Position numbers and translations under genes: made by a program. The notes beneath the pieces were generated by a model. It had not been told where the DNA came from. It was given only the letters and a program-made list of their open reading frames with translations, and made no database searches. Shown in pieces: positions 9,068 to 18,763 of a stretch of DNA of 58,577 nucleotides. The stretch is from an uncultured Flavobacteriales bacterium (lineage in GTDB: Bacteria; Bacteroidota; Bacteroidia; Flavobacteriales; Crocinitomicaceae). The stretch lies in assembly GCA_946478775.1 (NCBI GenBank), contig CAMLDR010000002.1, positions 1-58,577 on the forward strand. Direction: 5' to 3'. How positions within the stretch are numbered: the first letter of the stretch is position 1; every line of letters begins with the position of its first letter.

Positions 9068-11017
9068 ATGAAAATCAAAGTACTTCCTATTCTTCTTTTT
9101 TGCTTCATCTACTCAGTAAATTTTGCACAGAATTCTCTAAGTTTTGAGTTTGGTGCAGCTTTTCATAATAGTTTGGATAGTGGTTTTACTTCTCCAGTGA
9201 CTGAAACAACTACCGGAGTTGTTTTTGATGATCAAGGAGGATGTTTTGTAACAGGGGTTTACAGAAAACAGGTTGATTTGGATCTAACATCTGATATACT
9301 TCTTTCAGATTCCCCCGGAGCTGGTGGCTCGTCTTATTTATGTCATTATGATCCTGCGAACGAGCTGGTCTGGTCACATAGTTTTGGAGGAACTAATATT
9401 GTGGCTGGTATTGGGCTTCCACCTGTATTGGATTCTGATAATAACGTACTCGTTGCAATGCAATATTGGGGAAATCTAACATTCACCACATCAACGAATA
9501 ATTATACTGATACGCTTACAGTTACAGGTAACAGATATGGTCTTTTTAAATTTGATAACAACGGAGGATTAATTTGGGCAAAACGAATTTTCAAAGAAGG
9601 GCATGGGTCAGCAATCATTGCGGATGTTGAACTAAATGACAACAATGAAATTTTCGTGACAGGGTCATTTAGTGATACTGTATTTTTTGATTTGCAAGGA
9701 GTAAATACGATGCTTGTATCAACTAATGGATCAGAAGATGTGTTTGTAGCCCGTCTGAGTTCTGCAGGAGAGATAATCTGGCTTCATTCAACGGGAGGAA
9801 ATGGAACGGATCGCGCTTTTCAGATTCTTCCTGACGGAATCAACAATTTTTACTTATCAGGTGTTTTTACAGGAACAGCCAATTTAAGCCTGAACGGAAC
9901 TACTTCAAGTCATACTTCACAAAACGCTCAAGCAACCTTTTTTGCACGGTATTCTAATACTGGGGCTGTGGGATATGTAAAAGTGCTTAATTCGACTTAT
10001 TTTTTGAATATCAGTGAGTTTAAAAAAGATCACGCGGGAAGTCTTATTCTGGTTGGGAATTTCAAAGGAACATTGGATTGTGATCCATCGGCGTCTACGT
10101 TTTATCTTACAACCAACAATCCTCATTCGTTTATTGGTAAATATTCGGCTTCCGGACAATTCAATTGGGCAAGATATTTTGATAGTTATTCCTCGAATGG
10201 AATTAATTCATGTGTTGTTGACAGTGCTGATAATGTACTTGTCGGAGGATATTTTTCCGGTGACATTCAATTTTCTGTAAATCCAAACATTCACCGAAGC
10301 GCAATTGGAGGAACCGCGAATAACTTTTTGGTGTATTTCAATCCAAACGGACAAATTAATAACGTATTCTCCTTTGGTCCGTTATCAGCAGAATACATCA
10401 CACACATCGCATACAAAGATGGATTAATAGGGATTACAGGTAATGTCAATCAAATAGCTATTGATGTCGATCCATCTTTAGCAGAGCATACGATAATAGG
10501 CTATAATAATTCAGATGGATATTTGCTTAAATACCGACTTTGTACTGCCCCACAGGTTTCCATTCTTTGGGATTTTATTACCATAAAGGCTTCTGTAGAC
10601 GGATTGCAATACCAATGGATAGACGCATCAACCAACGAGGCAATTCCCGGAGCTACTCAACAATCGTTTACACCAACAGAAGATGGTTCGTATTACGTAG
10701 TAATTTCTACGGCAGATGGTTGCTCATCTTCGTCTCAAATTTTAGATATTGTAAATCTTGGTTTGGAAGAAGTTCAGAAAGGATCCATCACTCTATATCC
10801 GAACCCAACAAGTTCACGGATCACTATCAAAACAGAGGATCCTTCAGAAAGCTACCGGGTTTCAGTTTACTCCTTGTCAGGAGCGCCTGTTTTGACACAA
10901 ACTTTAAATGGAAACGCTACTTATGATCTGGATGCATCCGGATGGTCTCAGGGAGTTTACCTGATTCGTCTGGATTCTGAAAATGATAGCCAGGTATTTA
11001 AAATCATTAAGAATTAA
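9068..11017 (+). CDS. secreted protein with propeller-like repeats and T9SS type A sorting domain
   Basis: The 649-residue product begins with a signal peptide (MKIKVLPILLFCFIYSVNFA). It carries repeated units of about 70-80 residues with the pattern 'GEIIWLHSTGGNGTDRAFQI ... FYLSGVFTGTANL', related to SBBP/beta-propeller repeats. There is an Ig-like segment (about 500-560) and a C-terminal domain starting ITLYPNPTSSRITIKTED and ending VFKIIKN, the hallmark of T9SS type A cargo. It should be exported across the outer membrane and anchored or released. The ligand or role is unknown. It looks monocistronic. Confidence 0.8.
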   Translation: MKIKVLPILLFCFIYSVNFAQNSLSFEFGAAFHNSLDSGFTSPVTETTTGVVFDDQGGCFVTGVYRKQVDLDLTSDILLSDSPGAGGSSYLCHYDPANELVWSHSFGGTNIVAGIGLPPVLDSDNNVLVAMQYWGNLTFTTSTNNYTDTLTVTGNRYGLFKFDNNGGLIWAKRIFKEGHGSAIIADVELNDNNEIFVTGSFSDTVFFDLQGVNTMLVSTNGSEDVFVARLSSAGEIIWLHSTGGNGTDRAFQILPDGINNFYLSGVFTGTANLSLNGTTSSHTSQNAQATFFARYSNTGAVGYVKVLNSTYFLNISEFKKDHAGSLILVGNFKGTLDCDPSASTFYLTTNNPHSFIGKYSASGQFNWARYFDSYSSNGINSCVVDSADNVLVGGYFSGDIQFSVNPNIHRSAIGGTANNFLVYFNPNGQINNVFSFGPLSAEYITHIAYKDGLIGITGNVNQIAIDVDPSLAEHTIIGYNNSDGYLLKYRLCTAPQVSILWDFITIKASVDGLQYQWIDASTNEAIPGATQQSFTPTEDGSYYVVISTADGCSSSSQILDIVNLGLEEVQKGSITLYPNPTSSRITIKTEDPSESYRVSVYSLSGAPVLTQTLNGNATYDLDASGWSQGVYLIRLDSENDSQVFKIIKN

Positions 11018-11078
11018 AAATCCTCATTTCCCAAAAAACCCTTAAATTCAATTCCGGACAAAATAATCCCTTCGTTTG

Positions 11079-11110
11079 TTTGTTAACCAATGAACGAACA
11101 CGTAACTTTG
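11079..11110 (+). promoter_or_regulatory. promoter of dxs (TTTG-N20-TAACTTTG)
   Basis: TTTG at 11079-11082 and TAACTTTG at 11103-11110 are 20 bases apart, matching the Bacteroidota housekeeping promoter. Transcription should start near 11117, so a TTG codon at 11112 cannot be the translation start and the ATG at 11130 is supported. Confidence 0.7.
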
Positions 11111-11129
11111 TTTGCAGAACACTGATTTT

Positions 11130-13088
11130 ATGCATCCTTATAAAGCAGGGCCCTTATTGGAACAAATCGTTATCCCCCAGGATTTGAGGGATAAAATGAC
11201 TGTGGATCAATTGCCACAGGTTGCAGATGAAGTGCGCCAATACATTATAGATGTTATTTCAGAAATCGGGAACTCGCATTTTGGCGCAAGCCTGGGAGTT
11301 GTGGAATTGACGGTTGCACTGCATTATGTGTTCAATACTCCTTACGATCAATTGGTTTGGGATGTGGGCCACCAGGCTTACGGCCACAAAATCCTAACCG
11401 GCCGACGGGAAGTTTTCCATACGAACAGAATCAAAGGAGGAATTTCCGGATTCCCGAAACGCTCGGAAAGTGAATTCGATACGTTTGGAGTAGGTCATTC
11501 ATCTACTTCTATTTCTGCCGCACTTGGAATGGCTGTTGCAAGTCGTTACAAAGGAGAGAAAAACCGCCATCACATTGCCGTGATCGGCGACGGAGCAATG
11601 ACAGCGGGGATGGCTTTTGAAGGAATGAACCACGCAGGTTTTGAAAAAGATGCCGACTTATTGGTGGTTTTGAATGACAACTGTATGTCTATTGACCCGA
11701 ATGTGGGTGCCTTGAAAGAGTATTTGACGGATATTACGACTTCCCATACTTACAACAAAGTAAAGGATGAGGTATGGAAATTGCTCGGAAAAGTAAGCAA
11801 ATTCGGACCGGATGCACAATCCGTTGTTTCGAAAATATCTTCTGCTCTGAAAGGGTCGATCCTGAAGCAAAGTAACTTATTCGAATCATTGAATTTCCGT
11901 TATTTTGGTCCGGTTGACGGTCACGATACCATTGGATTGGCTAAAGTACTGGAAGACCTGAAAGATATCCCGGGGCCGAAAATTTTGCACTGCATTACCC
12001 GCAAAGGAGCCGGATATAAGTTTTCTGAAGAAGGAAACCCTACGAAATGGCATGCACCGGGTATTTTTAATAAGGAAACAGGTGAAATTGTCAAGATTGT
12101 TCCAAAATCGCCGCAGCCACCCAAATACCAGGATGTATTCGGACATACCATTGTGGAATTGGCCGAACAAAATGAAAAAATAGTGGGAATTACTCCTGCC
12201 ATGCCTTCCGGGTGCTCCCTCACTTTTATGATGGATGCCATGCCGGACCGCGCATTCGATGTTGGAATTGCCGAACAGCACGCAGTTACTTTTTCTGCAG
12301 GTTTGGCCACGCAGGGTTTGATTCCTTTTTGCAATATTTACTCTTCGTTTATGCAGCGTGCCTACGACCAGGTACTGCATGATGTTGCACTTCAAAATCT
12401 TCCGGTAGTTTTCTGTCTGGATCGCGGAGGATTGGTCGGAGCAGACGGAGCAACACATCACGGAGCGTATGATATCGCGTATATGCGAAGCATCCCGAAC
12501 ATGATCGTTTCCGCCCCGATGAATGAAGCCGAACTGCGTAATTTAATGTTTACTGCTCAGGCTGAAAATCACGGGCCATTCTCCATTCGATATCCGCGTG
12601 GAAACGGGGTGATGACAGAATGGAAAACACCGATGAAAACCATTCAAATCGGGCAGGGACGAAAAGTAACGAGCGGAGAAGATATCGCATTGGTCACGAT
12701 TGGTCATGTGGGGAATTTTGCCCAGGAAGCCATTCAGTCTTTGAAAGATACCGGGGCATCTGTTGCTCATTACGATATGCGTTTTGTGAAACCTTTGGAT
12801 GAGACTTTACTTCACGAAGTATTTACCAAATTCGACAAAGTGATTACGATCGAAGACGGTTGTATTATGGGCGGATTCGGCTCTGCAATCATCGAGTTCA
12901 TGGCAGATCACAACTACCATTCAAAAGTGGTTCGATTAGGAATTCCCGACAAGTATATCCACCACGGAACTCCGGAACAGCTGCACGAAGATTGTGGTTT
13001 TGATTCTCAATCAATTGCTGCTAAAGTGAAAGAGCTCCTGAATATTTCGGCTTCGGAAGAGCAAAATCAGAGAAGTGAAGTAGGTTAG
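11130..13088 (+). CDS. dxs: 1-deoxy-D-xylulose-5-phosphate synthase
   Basis: This enzyme condenses pyruvate with glyceraldehyde 3-phosphate, using thiamine diphosphate, as the first step of the MEP isoprenoid pathway. The 652-residue product shows an N-terminal ThDP-binding region with VIGDGAMTAGMAFEGMNHAG and a following NDNCMSI, the transketolase-type pyrimidine-binding domain (DVGIAEQHAVTFSAGLA, DRGGLVGADGATHHGAYD) and a C-terminal transketolase domain. It is slightly longer than typical E. coli Dxs but complete. The start is placed at the ATG 20 bp after the -7 element. Confidence 0.96.
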   Translation: MHPYKAGPLLEQIVIPQDLRDKMTVDQLPQVADEVRQYIIDVISEIGNSHFGASLGVVELTVALHYVFNTPYDQLVWDVGHQAYGHKILTGRREVFHTNRIKGGISGFPKRSESEFDTFGVGHSSTSISAALGMAVASRYKGEKNRHHIAVIGDGAMTAGMAFEGMNHAGFEKDADLLVVLNDNCMSIDPNVGALKEYLTDITTSHTYNKVKDEVWKLLGKVSKFGPDAQSVVSKISSALKGSILKQSNLFESLNFRYFGPVDGHDTIGLAKVLEDLKDIPGPKILHCITRKGAGYKFSEEGNPTKWHAPGIFNKETGEIVKIVPKSPQPPKYQDVFGHTIVELAEQNEKIVGITPAMPSGCSLTFMMDAMPDRAFDVGIAEQHAVTFSAGLATQGLIPFCNIYSSFMQRAYDQVLHDVALQNLPVVFCLDRGGLVGADGATHHGAYDIAYMRSIPNMIVSAPMNEAELRNLMFTAQAENHGPFSIRYPRGNGVMTEWKTPMKTIQIGQGRKVTSGEDIALVTIGHVGNFAQEAIQSLKDTGASVAHYDMRFVKPLDETLLHEVFTKFDKVITIEDGCIMGGFGSAIIEFMADHNYHSKVVRLGIPDKYIHHGTPEQLHEDCGFDSQSIAAKVKELLNISASEEQNQRSEVG

Positions 13089-13155
13089 GAAGAACCTATA
13101 CCATTTTACCAATTTATTTCCTTTCAAATTCGTGTAGAAGCCCTAATTTTGGGTC

Positions 13156-14061
13156 GTGTCAAACTTTGTCCTGATAGCCGTTTGTTTCTTAGCCGGATTT
13201 TTTCTCCGGAAATCAGGTGTTTTGGCAAAAGGAAGTCATCTCGGAATCAATGTCTGGATTATTTATGTGGCACTTCCCTCCGCAACTTTAAAGTACCTTC
13301 CGAATATAGTTTGGTCGGGTGATTTGCTCATTCCGTTATTGACACCGCTTATTTGTTGGTTCGGAGCCTGGCTGCTTACGGAACTGGTTTCAAAACGCTT
13401 CCATTTCGACCGGAAAACAAAAGCCGCTTTCTGGATAGTAACCGGATTGGGGAACACTTCATTCATTGGTTTTCCGTTAATTTCAGCTTATTATGGCGAA
13501 AAATACCTGTCGATAGCCGCCGTAGCGGATCAGATGTCTTTTTTCGTATTGGCTGTGTTTGCTTCTATTGTTGCCATGCGGGCATCCGGAAAAGCAAAAG
13601 CCGATTTCAAGACAATCAGTCTGAAACTGATCAAATTTCAGCCTTTCCTGGTAATCATTGCAGCACTTATTTTACCTCATTTCATTTCTTTTGAACCGAT
13701 CAATCCCTTGGTTTCAACCCTGGCCATGACGCTTTCTCCGTTGGCATTATTCTCCGTTGGTTTGCAGTTTGAACTGGGAAAAATGCGCGACGTACTGAAA
13801 CCGGTTTTAGTGGCTTCGCTTTATAAATTGATTCTCTCGCCTTTGATTATTCTTGGATTGGCTTTTGCTTTTCAACCAGGAGAAATGCAAACCAAGATCT
13901 CTGTTTTCGAAGCTTCCATGGGAACGATGATCAGTGCTGGAATCCTGAATGATCAATTCGGGTTGAATCCGCGGTTGAGTAATCTGATCGTTTTTCTGAC
14001 GATTTTATTGTCGTTTGTCACAAGTGGACTTTGGTATTTAGTTCTTGAATGGTTTATTTGA
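13156..14061 (+). CDS. AEC-family (auxin efflux carrier type) transporter
   Basis: This is an inner-membrane permease. The 301-residue product starts with GTG and contains about ten hydrophobic helices in two repeats, with helix-breaking motifs such as GLGNTSFIGFPLISAYYG in the first half and EASMGTMISAGILNDQFGLN in the second, as in the AEC/BASS fold. Bacterial members export or import small organic acids such as malate; the substrate here is unknown. Its stop overlaps by 8 bp the stop of the convergent receptor gene. It lies 67 bp after dxs and may share its transcript. Confidence 0.85.
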   Translation: MSNFVLIAVCFLAGFFLRKSGVLAKGSHLGINVWIIYVALPSATLKYLPNIVWSGDLLIPLLTPLICWFGAWLLTELVSKRFHFDRKTKAAFWIVTGLGNTSFIGFPLISAYYGEKYLSIAAVADQMSFFVLAVFASIVAMRASGKAKADFKTISLKLIKFQPFLVIIAALILPHFISFEPINPLVSTLAMTLSPLALFSVGLQFELGKMRDVLKPVLVASLYKLILSPLIILGLAFAFQPGEMQTKISVFEASMGTMISAGILNDQFGLNPRLSNLIVFLTILLSFVTSGLWYLVLEWFI

Positions 14062-16441
14062 ATCTGCCTGATTCCCCAGTAGATCCGCTGCTTTTTTGAT
14101 TGACACTCATATTCCTGTTTCCAAAACTATAGGATAACTGAAAGTAGATCGATTGTGAGTCCCAAAGATCGGTTGTCTTCGTGGAAACTCCATTGAGGGT
14201 AATCTGGGATTTCATCCGGTTAGGAATAAACAGGTTATTTAGGGAAAGTGATACCGACAATCGTTTGTTCAGGAATGTTTTCTTGATTTCAAGGGAATAA
14301 TACGGCGTCATGGTTCTGAATTCAAGATGCTGGATCCACGGTGAAGTAACAGAAAAAGACAACTCCGCAAAGAATGTTTTTTTACGGTCCATGGTATAGG
14401 CTAATGTATTGTAAAGAGAAACTCCGAAATTCGAGATTTTCTGCATGTTTACGGAAGCATTATTGCTTTGTACAACGCCATAGTTGGCTGAAAGGTACGT
14501 ATTCAGCGACCATCGTTTTACATCGTAAATCTGGTAGGAGAGGCTTAAACCCAAAAAATGACTGACTTCGCTGTTTGCAGTGGTCGTGTTTTGCATAAGA
14601 GTAACGGAATCGATTAAGACTACCGTATTGGCGCCGTTGTTTCCATAACCATAATACAAAGAGGTTTTTACATGTTTGAAAGTGTTGGATAAATCAAAGG
14701 AATGATTAATGCTTGGTTTGAGGTAGGGATTCCCTGTGGAACGGCTAAAAGCAGATTGATAAACTAAAAACGGGTTCAGTTCATTGTAACTTGGGCGGTA
14801 GAAATCGCGGTCATAATTCAATCTCCAGGTGGAATGCTCCGACTGTTTGTACATCAACAAGAATTGTGGGTTGACCTGTAAATAATTTAGTACAGTTCGT
14901 TGATTTGCTGTTGTCTGATTGCCAATTGTTTGTGTATACTCCAGTCGTGCGCCCAATTGGAAGGACCATTTTTTAAAATCTTTACCAATGGTGAAATAGG
15001 CTGCCTGAATGCTTTCCCTGTATTTAAAACGATTACTCAAACTATCTTCCGGTATTTCTGAAGAAATCAAGGTGTTGTAAACCGCAAGATCATTGTCGTT
15101 TAAAGTAAATGAAGCCCGGATTCCGGTGCTTATGTTGATGTTTTTGCAAGGAAGTGTAAAATCCAGCGCGCCCGAAAGAAAACCGGCACCATTTCCGGTT
15201 AAACTTTGTTGACTTTTCGAGGAATCCAGAGCAATGAAATTCCGGTAAACATTCGAGAAGCGGATTTTGTCATTTTGTGTCCGGTTGCTGTAATCTACGA
15301 GAAAAGAAACCTGTTTCATCAGCGTATCCAGAGTGTGAGTGAGGCTTAAAGTTACCGAATTCATCAGACCATTATTGTTCACATACGTGTTATTCGTATT
15401 GGTGGCGTTCAGTGTTCCGTTGGGATTAGTTATCATCGAATTTTCAGCGGTGCGGTTCTTATGAATGGAGTATCGTCCGACATACAAAAGTCCGATTTCT
15501 GTATTTTTCCCCAATTCAACATTCATTCCTAAACCTGCTGTATAATATTGACTTTGATTCTTGTTTTTAATTTTCTCCGTCCAGATGTCATTGGGGAAGC
15601 GGATTTCTTTATCCATTGAAGATCCATAACTACCTAAGTAACAGGAAAGATTGGAGTAAAAGCTGAATTTATTTTTTTTGTAACCATAATTGAAGCCGAG
15701 ATTTCCTCTGGGGTAAATACCTTGTCCAATAGAACCCCGGATACTTCCATTACTCATTCTGCTCTTTGCGCCGGTCCTTAATTTGATGTGGATCAGACCA
15801 CCACTTACATTTGCGGCATATTTTAAAGGGATTACTTCCATGATCTCCACATATTGAATGTCCTCCGTAGGAATGGAATAGATAAAGGAAATCAAATCCT
15901 GGCCGCTTAGGGGAATTAGTTTATCATTCAAAAGTACCTGGCAGGATTTACCTCCGGTTACCATGATGTTGTTCCCCTGGATATACACACCCGGTGCAAA
16001 TTTCAGCACATCAACCGCATTACCACCTGCAAGAATCGGAATGTTCTCCGGATTGAAAACAACCCGGTCGATTTTTTGTATGATTGTTGGTTTTGAGGCA
16101 GAAACAGTTACTCCTTCCAGCTCTTTGTCGCCGTGTAATTTTAATTCAAAGTAGCTTGTTTTGGATAAAGAAATGACCGTATCTTTTTTCTCAAACGGAG
16201 TTTGGATCGATAAAGTAACGGAATCGGAATCCAGGTTGTAAAAGGAAAAACGACCAAGCGAATCAGCAAATTGAGTTCCAAGTAATGTGGTGTCTTTTGT
16301 AATGGTGATTTTACAATAAGAAAAGGATACGCCATCCCGATTTGAAATTTTTCCTTCCAATTTATTTTGAGCCAGCATTTTACCGTTGACCAATAAGATC
16401 AGAAAGAGTACAAAAATTCTTGATAAGGAGAGTTTTATCAT
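14054..16441 (-). CDS. TonB-receptor-like outer membrane beta-barrel protein
   Basis: The 795-residue product from the ATG at 16441 opens with a signal peptide (IFVLFLILLVNGKMLAQ), then a carboxypeptidase-regulatory-like domain (LEGKISNRDGVSFSYCKITI), a plug region (about 105-215, with GGNAVDVLKFAPGVYIQGNN and ISFIYSIPTEDIQYVEIMEV) and a long barrel rich in alternating aromatic strands, ending LSYSFGNRNMSV. This matches the CarboxypepD_reg plus OMP_b-brl type common in Bacteroidota. No TonB box is obvious and no SusD-like partner is adjacent, so the substrate is open. The upstream in-frame ATG at 16501 would give an atypical leader. Confidence 0.82.
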   Translation of the reverse strand: MIKLSLSRIFVLFLILLVNGKMLAQNKLEGKISNRDGVSFSYCKITITKDTTLLGTQFADSLGRFSFYNLDSDSVTLSIQTPFEKKDTVISLSKTSYFELKLHGDKELEGVTVSASKPTIIQKIDRVVFNPENIPILAGGNAVDVLKFAPGVYIQGNNIMVTGGKSCQVLLNDKLIPLSGQDLISFIYSIPTEDIQYVEIMEVIPLKYAANVSGGLIHIKLRTGAKSRMSNGSIRGSIGQGIYPRGNLGFNYGYKKNKFSFYSNLSCYLGSYGSSMDKEIRFPNDIWTEKIKNKNQSQYYTAGLGMNVELGKNTEIGLLYVGRYSIHKNRTAENSMITNPNGTLNATNTNNTYVNNNGLMNSVTLSLTHTLDTLMKQVSFLVDYSNRTQNDKIRFSNVYRNFIALDSSKSQQSLTGNGAGFLSGALDFTLPCKNINISTGIRASFTLNDNDLAVYNTLISSEIPEDSLSNRFKYRESIQAAYFTIGKDFKKWSFQLGARLEYTQTIGNQTTANQRTVLNYLQVNPQFLLMYKQSEHSTWRLNYDRDFYRPSYNELNPFLVYQSAFSRSTGNPYLKPSINHSFDLSNTFKHVKTSLYYGYGNNGANTVVLIDSVTLMQNTTTANSEVSHFLGLSLSYQIYDVKRWSLNTYLSANYGVVQSNNASVNMQKISNFGVSLYNTLAYTMDRKKTFFAELSFSVTSPWIQHLEFRTMTPYYSLEIKKTFLNKRLSVSLSLNNLFIPNRMKSQITLNGVSTKTTDLWDSQSIYFQLSYSFGNRNMSVNQKSSGSTGESGRFK

Positions 16442-16684
16442 AGAAAGGAAGTTAGTTTCAATACCTAAGTAGTTGTTTCGCACAGCATAGAAGCCGGCCA
16501 AACATAGTAAATAAAAACGGATAGCGCGAAAAAGTGGTTTGGTTACATTTTGAAACTTCGAAATCCGAATTCAATATTCCGCTTTCGAAACCTGGTTCAT
16601 ATCAAAAGCGTAGCTTTTTAATTAATTCTTTTCGTTGAACTGCACTAACGCTTGTTCAGTTATCAAAAACTGCGTTTTTTCTCC

Positions 16685-16692
16685 TATTTTTG
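16685..16692 (+). promoter_or_regulatory. -7 promoter element TATTTTTG of asnS
   Basis: The octamer fits TAnnTTTG and lies 19 bp before the asnS ATG. A TTG occurs too far upstream (about 30 bases) to be a standard -33 element, so the promoter is only half supported. Confidence 0.45.
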
Positions 16693-16711
16693 CACCTCAT
16701 AGAAATAGAAC

Positions 16712-18163
16712 ATGAAACGAACTAAAATTGCTGATTTATTAAGTCAACCGAAAGTCGGAGAAACATACCTTGTGAAAGGTTGGGTGCGTGCATTTCGCAG
16801 CAACCGTTTTATTCAATTGAATGACGGTTCTACCATTAATAATTTGCAGGCTGTAGTTGACTTTGAGAATTTTGACGAAGCAATTTTAAAGAAGATAACC
16901 ACAGCCGCGTCTGTTGGATTAACAGGTGTTTTAATCGAATCTCAGGGAAGCGGACAAGCCGTTGAATTGCAGGTTACGGAGATTGAGATCATCGGTGAAG
17001 CACATCCGGATGATGTGCAAAAAACCATTTTACAGCCGAAAAAACACAGTTTGGACACCTTGCGTGAACAAGCACATTTGCGTTTCAGAACAAACCTGTT
17101 CGGAGCCGTTTTCAGAGTGCGCCATGCGGTGAGTTATGCCATTCACCAGTTTTTCAATGACCGTGGATTTTATTACATTCACACGCCGATCATTACCGGT
17201 TCCGATGCAGAAGGAGCAGGAGAAATGTTCCGTGTAACCAACTTAGATGCTAAGAATCCGCCATTGAATGAAGACGGGTCGGTAAATTATACAGAAGACT
17301 TTTTCGGGAAAGCGGTGAACCTAACTGTTTCCGGTCAGCTGGAAGGAGAGTTGGCAGCTTTGGCTTTGGGCCAGATCTACACATTCGGTCCTACTTTCCG
17401 TGCAGAGAATTCCAATACTTCGCGCCATTTGGCTGAATTCTGGATGATCGAACCGGAAGTAGCTTTCAACGATATTCACGACAACATGGATTTGGCTGAA
17501 AATATGCTGAAATACATTTGTGAGTATGTGATGAAAAATTGCGAAGACGATATGAAATTCCTGAATGAGCGTGAAGCGCAGGAACAACAATCGAAACCGC
17601 AAAACGAGCGCAATGAATTGGGATTGATTGAGCGTCTGCAGTTTGTAACAACCAATGATTTCAAACGCATCACGTACACAGAAGCGATTGAAGTATTGAT
17701 GAATTCGAATCATTACAAGAAGAAAAAATTCAAATACGATGTAAACTGGGGAACTGATCTGCAGTCGGAACACGAGCGCTATTTGGTAGAGAAGGAATTC
17801 AAACGTCCGGTGATCATTACGGATTATCCGGCATCCTTCAAAGCATTTTATATGCGTGCGAATGACGGATGCGAGCCAGGAAAAGAGACCGTTGCAGCGA
17901 TGGATATCTTATTCCCGGGAATCGGTGAAATGGTCGGTGGATCCCAGCGTGAAGAACGGTTGGATGTATTGAAGAAAAAATGTGCTGATTTCGGAATTCA
18001 CGAAGAAGATTTGTGGTGGTATTTAGACACACGTCGATTTGGATCAGTTCCGCACGCAGGTTTCGGATTAGGTTTCGAAAGAATGGTCATGTTCGTGACT
18101 GGTATGACAAACATCCGTGACGTAATTCCGTTCCCGAGAACACCGCAGAACGCTGAGTTTTAA
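16712..18163 (+). CDS. asnS: asparagine--tRNA ligase
   Basis: This enzyme charges tRNA-Asn with asparagine using ATP. The 483-residue product has an N-terminal OB-fold anticodon-binding domain ([20 protein letters not shown]), a class II catalytic core with motif 2 ([20 protein letters not shown]) and motif 3 ([17 protein letters not shown]), and the EGAGEMF segment typical of asparaginyl enzymes. Length is normal and there is no frameshift. It is followed after 117 bp by a four-helix-bundle gene. Confidence 0.96.
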   Translation: MKRTKIADLLSQPKVGETYLVKGWVRAFRSNRFIQLNDGSTINNLQAVVDFENFDEAILKKITTAASVGLTGVLIESQGSGQAVELQVTEIEIIGEAHPDDVQKTILQPKKHSLDTLREQAHLRFRTNLFGAVFRVRHAVSYAIHQFFNDRGFYYIHTPIITGSDAEGAGEMFRVTNLDAKNPPLNEDGSVNYTEDFFGKAVNLTVSGQLEGELAALALGQIYTFGPTFRAENSNTSRHLAEFWMIEPEVAFNDIHDNMDLAENMLKYICEYVMKNCEDDMKFLNEREAQEQQSKPQNERNELGLIERLQFVTTNDFKRITYTEAIEVLMNSNHYKKKKFKYDVNWGTDLQSEHERYLVEKEFKRPVIITDYPASFKAFYMRANDGCEPGKETVAAMDILFPGIGEMVGGSQREERLDVLKKKCADFGIHEEDLWWYLDTRRFGSVPHAGFGLGFERMVMFVTGMTNIRDVIPFPRTPQNAEF

Positions 18164-18280
18164 AAAAGTTCAAAAGTTAAAAGCATTCAAATTAAAGTCG
18201 TTCAAAAAGGTAAAGAACAACAACTTTTGCCGTTGGACTAATTCCTATTTTTTCTTATCTTAAATAGAAAACATGAAAAT

Positions 18281-18670
18281 ATGGAAGGGATAAAACGCTT
18301 TGAAGAACTGAGAATTTGGAACGAAAGCCGGGTGTTTTCAAAAGAAATACATGCAATTTTTAGATATAAGAATCAATTCGAAGAGAGAGCTTTGAGCAGT
18401 CAGATAATTCGTTCGAGTAGTAGTATAATGGACAACATTGCGGAAGGGTTTGAGCGCGGAGGGAATAAAGAATTTTTACAGTATCTTTGGATCTCAAAAG
18501 CGAGCGCCGGAGAAAGCAGATCTCAACTTTATCGGGCATTAGATTTTGGACTAATTGAAGAAACCGAATTTTTAAAATTGAAATCCAAAGCTGAATTGTT
18601 ATCCGTTGGAATCTATAGTTTGATTTCAGAGATCAAAAAATCGGAGTTCAAAGGACAAAAATTTAGTTAG
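18281..18670 (+). CDS. four helix bundle protein (23S rRNA intervening-sequence type)
   Basis: The 129-residue product matches the small S23-type family: an opening FEELRIWNESRVFSKEIH, then LSSQIIRSSSSIMDNIAEGF and a final helix ending SLISEIKKSE. Family members form four-helix bundles and occur inside 23S rRNA intervening sequences or, as here, as stand-alone chromosomal genes of unknown function. No rRNA is nearby. It lies alone between asnS and rpoN; a tandem 8-bp repeat follows it. Confidence 0.88.
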   Translation: MEGIKRFEELRIWNESRVFSKEIHAIFRYKNQFEERALSSQIIRSSSSIMDNIAEGFERGGNKEFLQYLWISKASAGESRSQLYRALDFGLIEETEFLKLKSKAELLSVGIYSLISEIKKSEFKGQKFS

Positions 18671-18680
18671 AAATAATTAT

Positions 18681-18736
18681 TTTGAACATTTGAACATTTG
18701 AACATTTGAACATTTGAACATTTGAACATTTGAACA
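18681..18736. repeat. seven tandem copies of TTTGAACA upstream of rpoN
   Basis: Seven exact 8-bp units TTTGAACA run head to tail, followed by TTTT. The array ends 27 bp before the rpoN ATG and starts 10 bp after the four-helix-bundle stop, so it occupies the place of the rpoN promoter or leader. A perfect short tandem repeat is prone to length change by slippage. Confidence 0.95.
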
Positions 18737-18763
18737 TTTTTATATTACTGAATAAAACCCTCA

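Noticed and set aside
12000..12470. Long minus-strand frames inside dxs
   Set aside because: They are antisense shadows of a strongly conserved gene.
18681..18736. Short repeats before rpoN as a CRISPR array
   Set aside because: The units are 8 bp, contiguous and have no spacers, and no cas gene is present.
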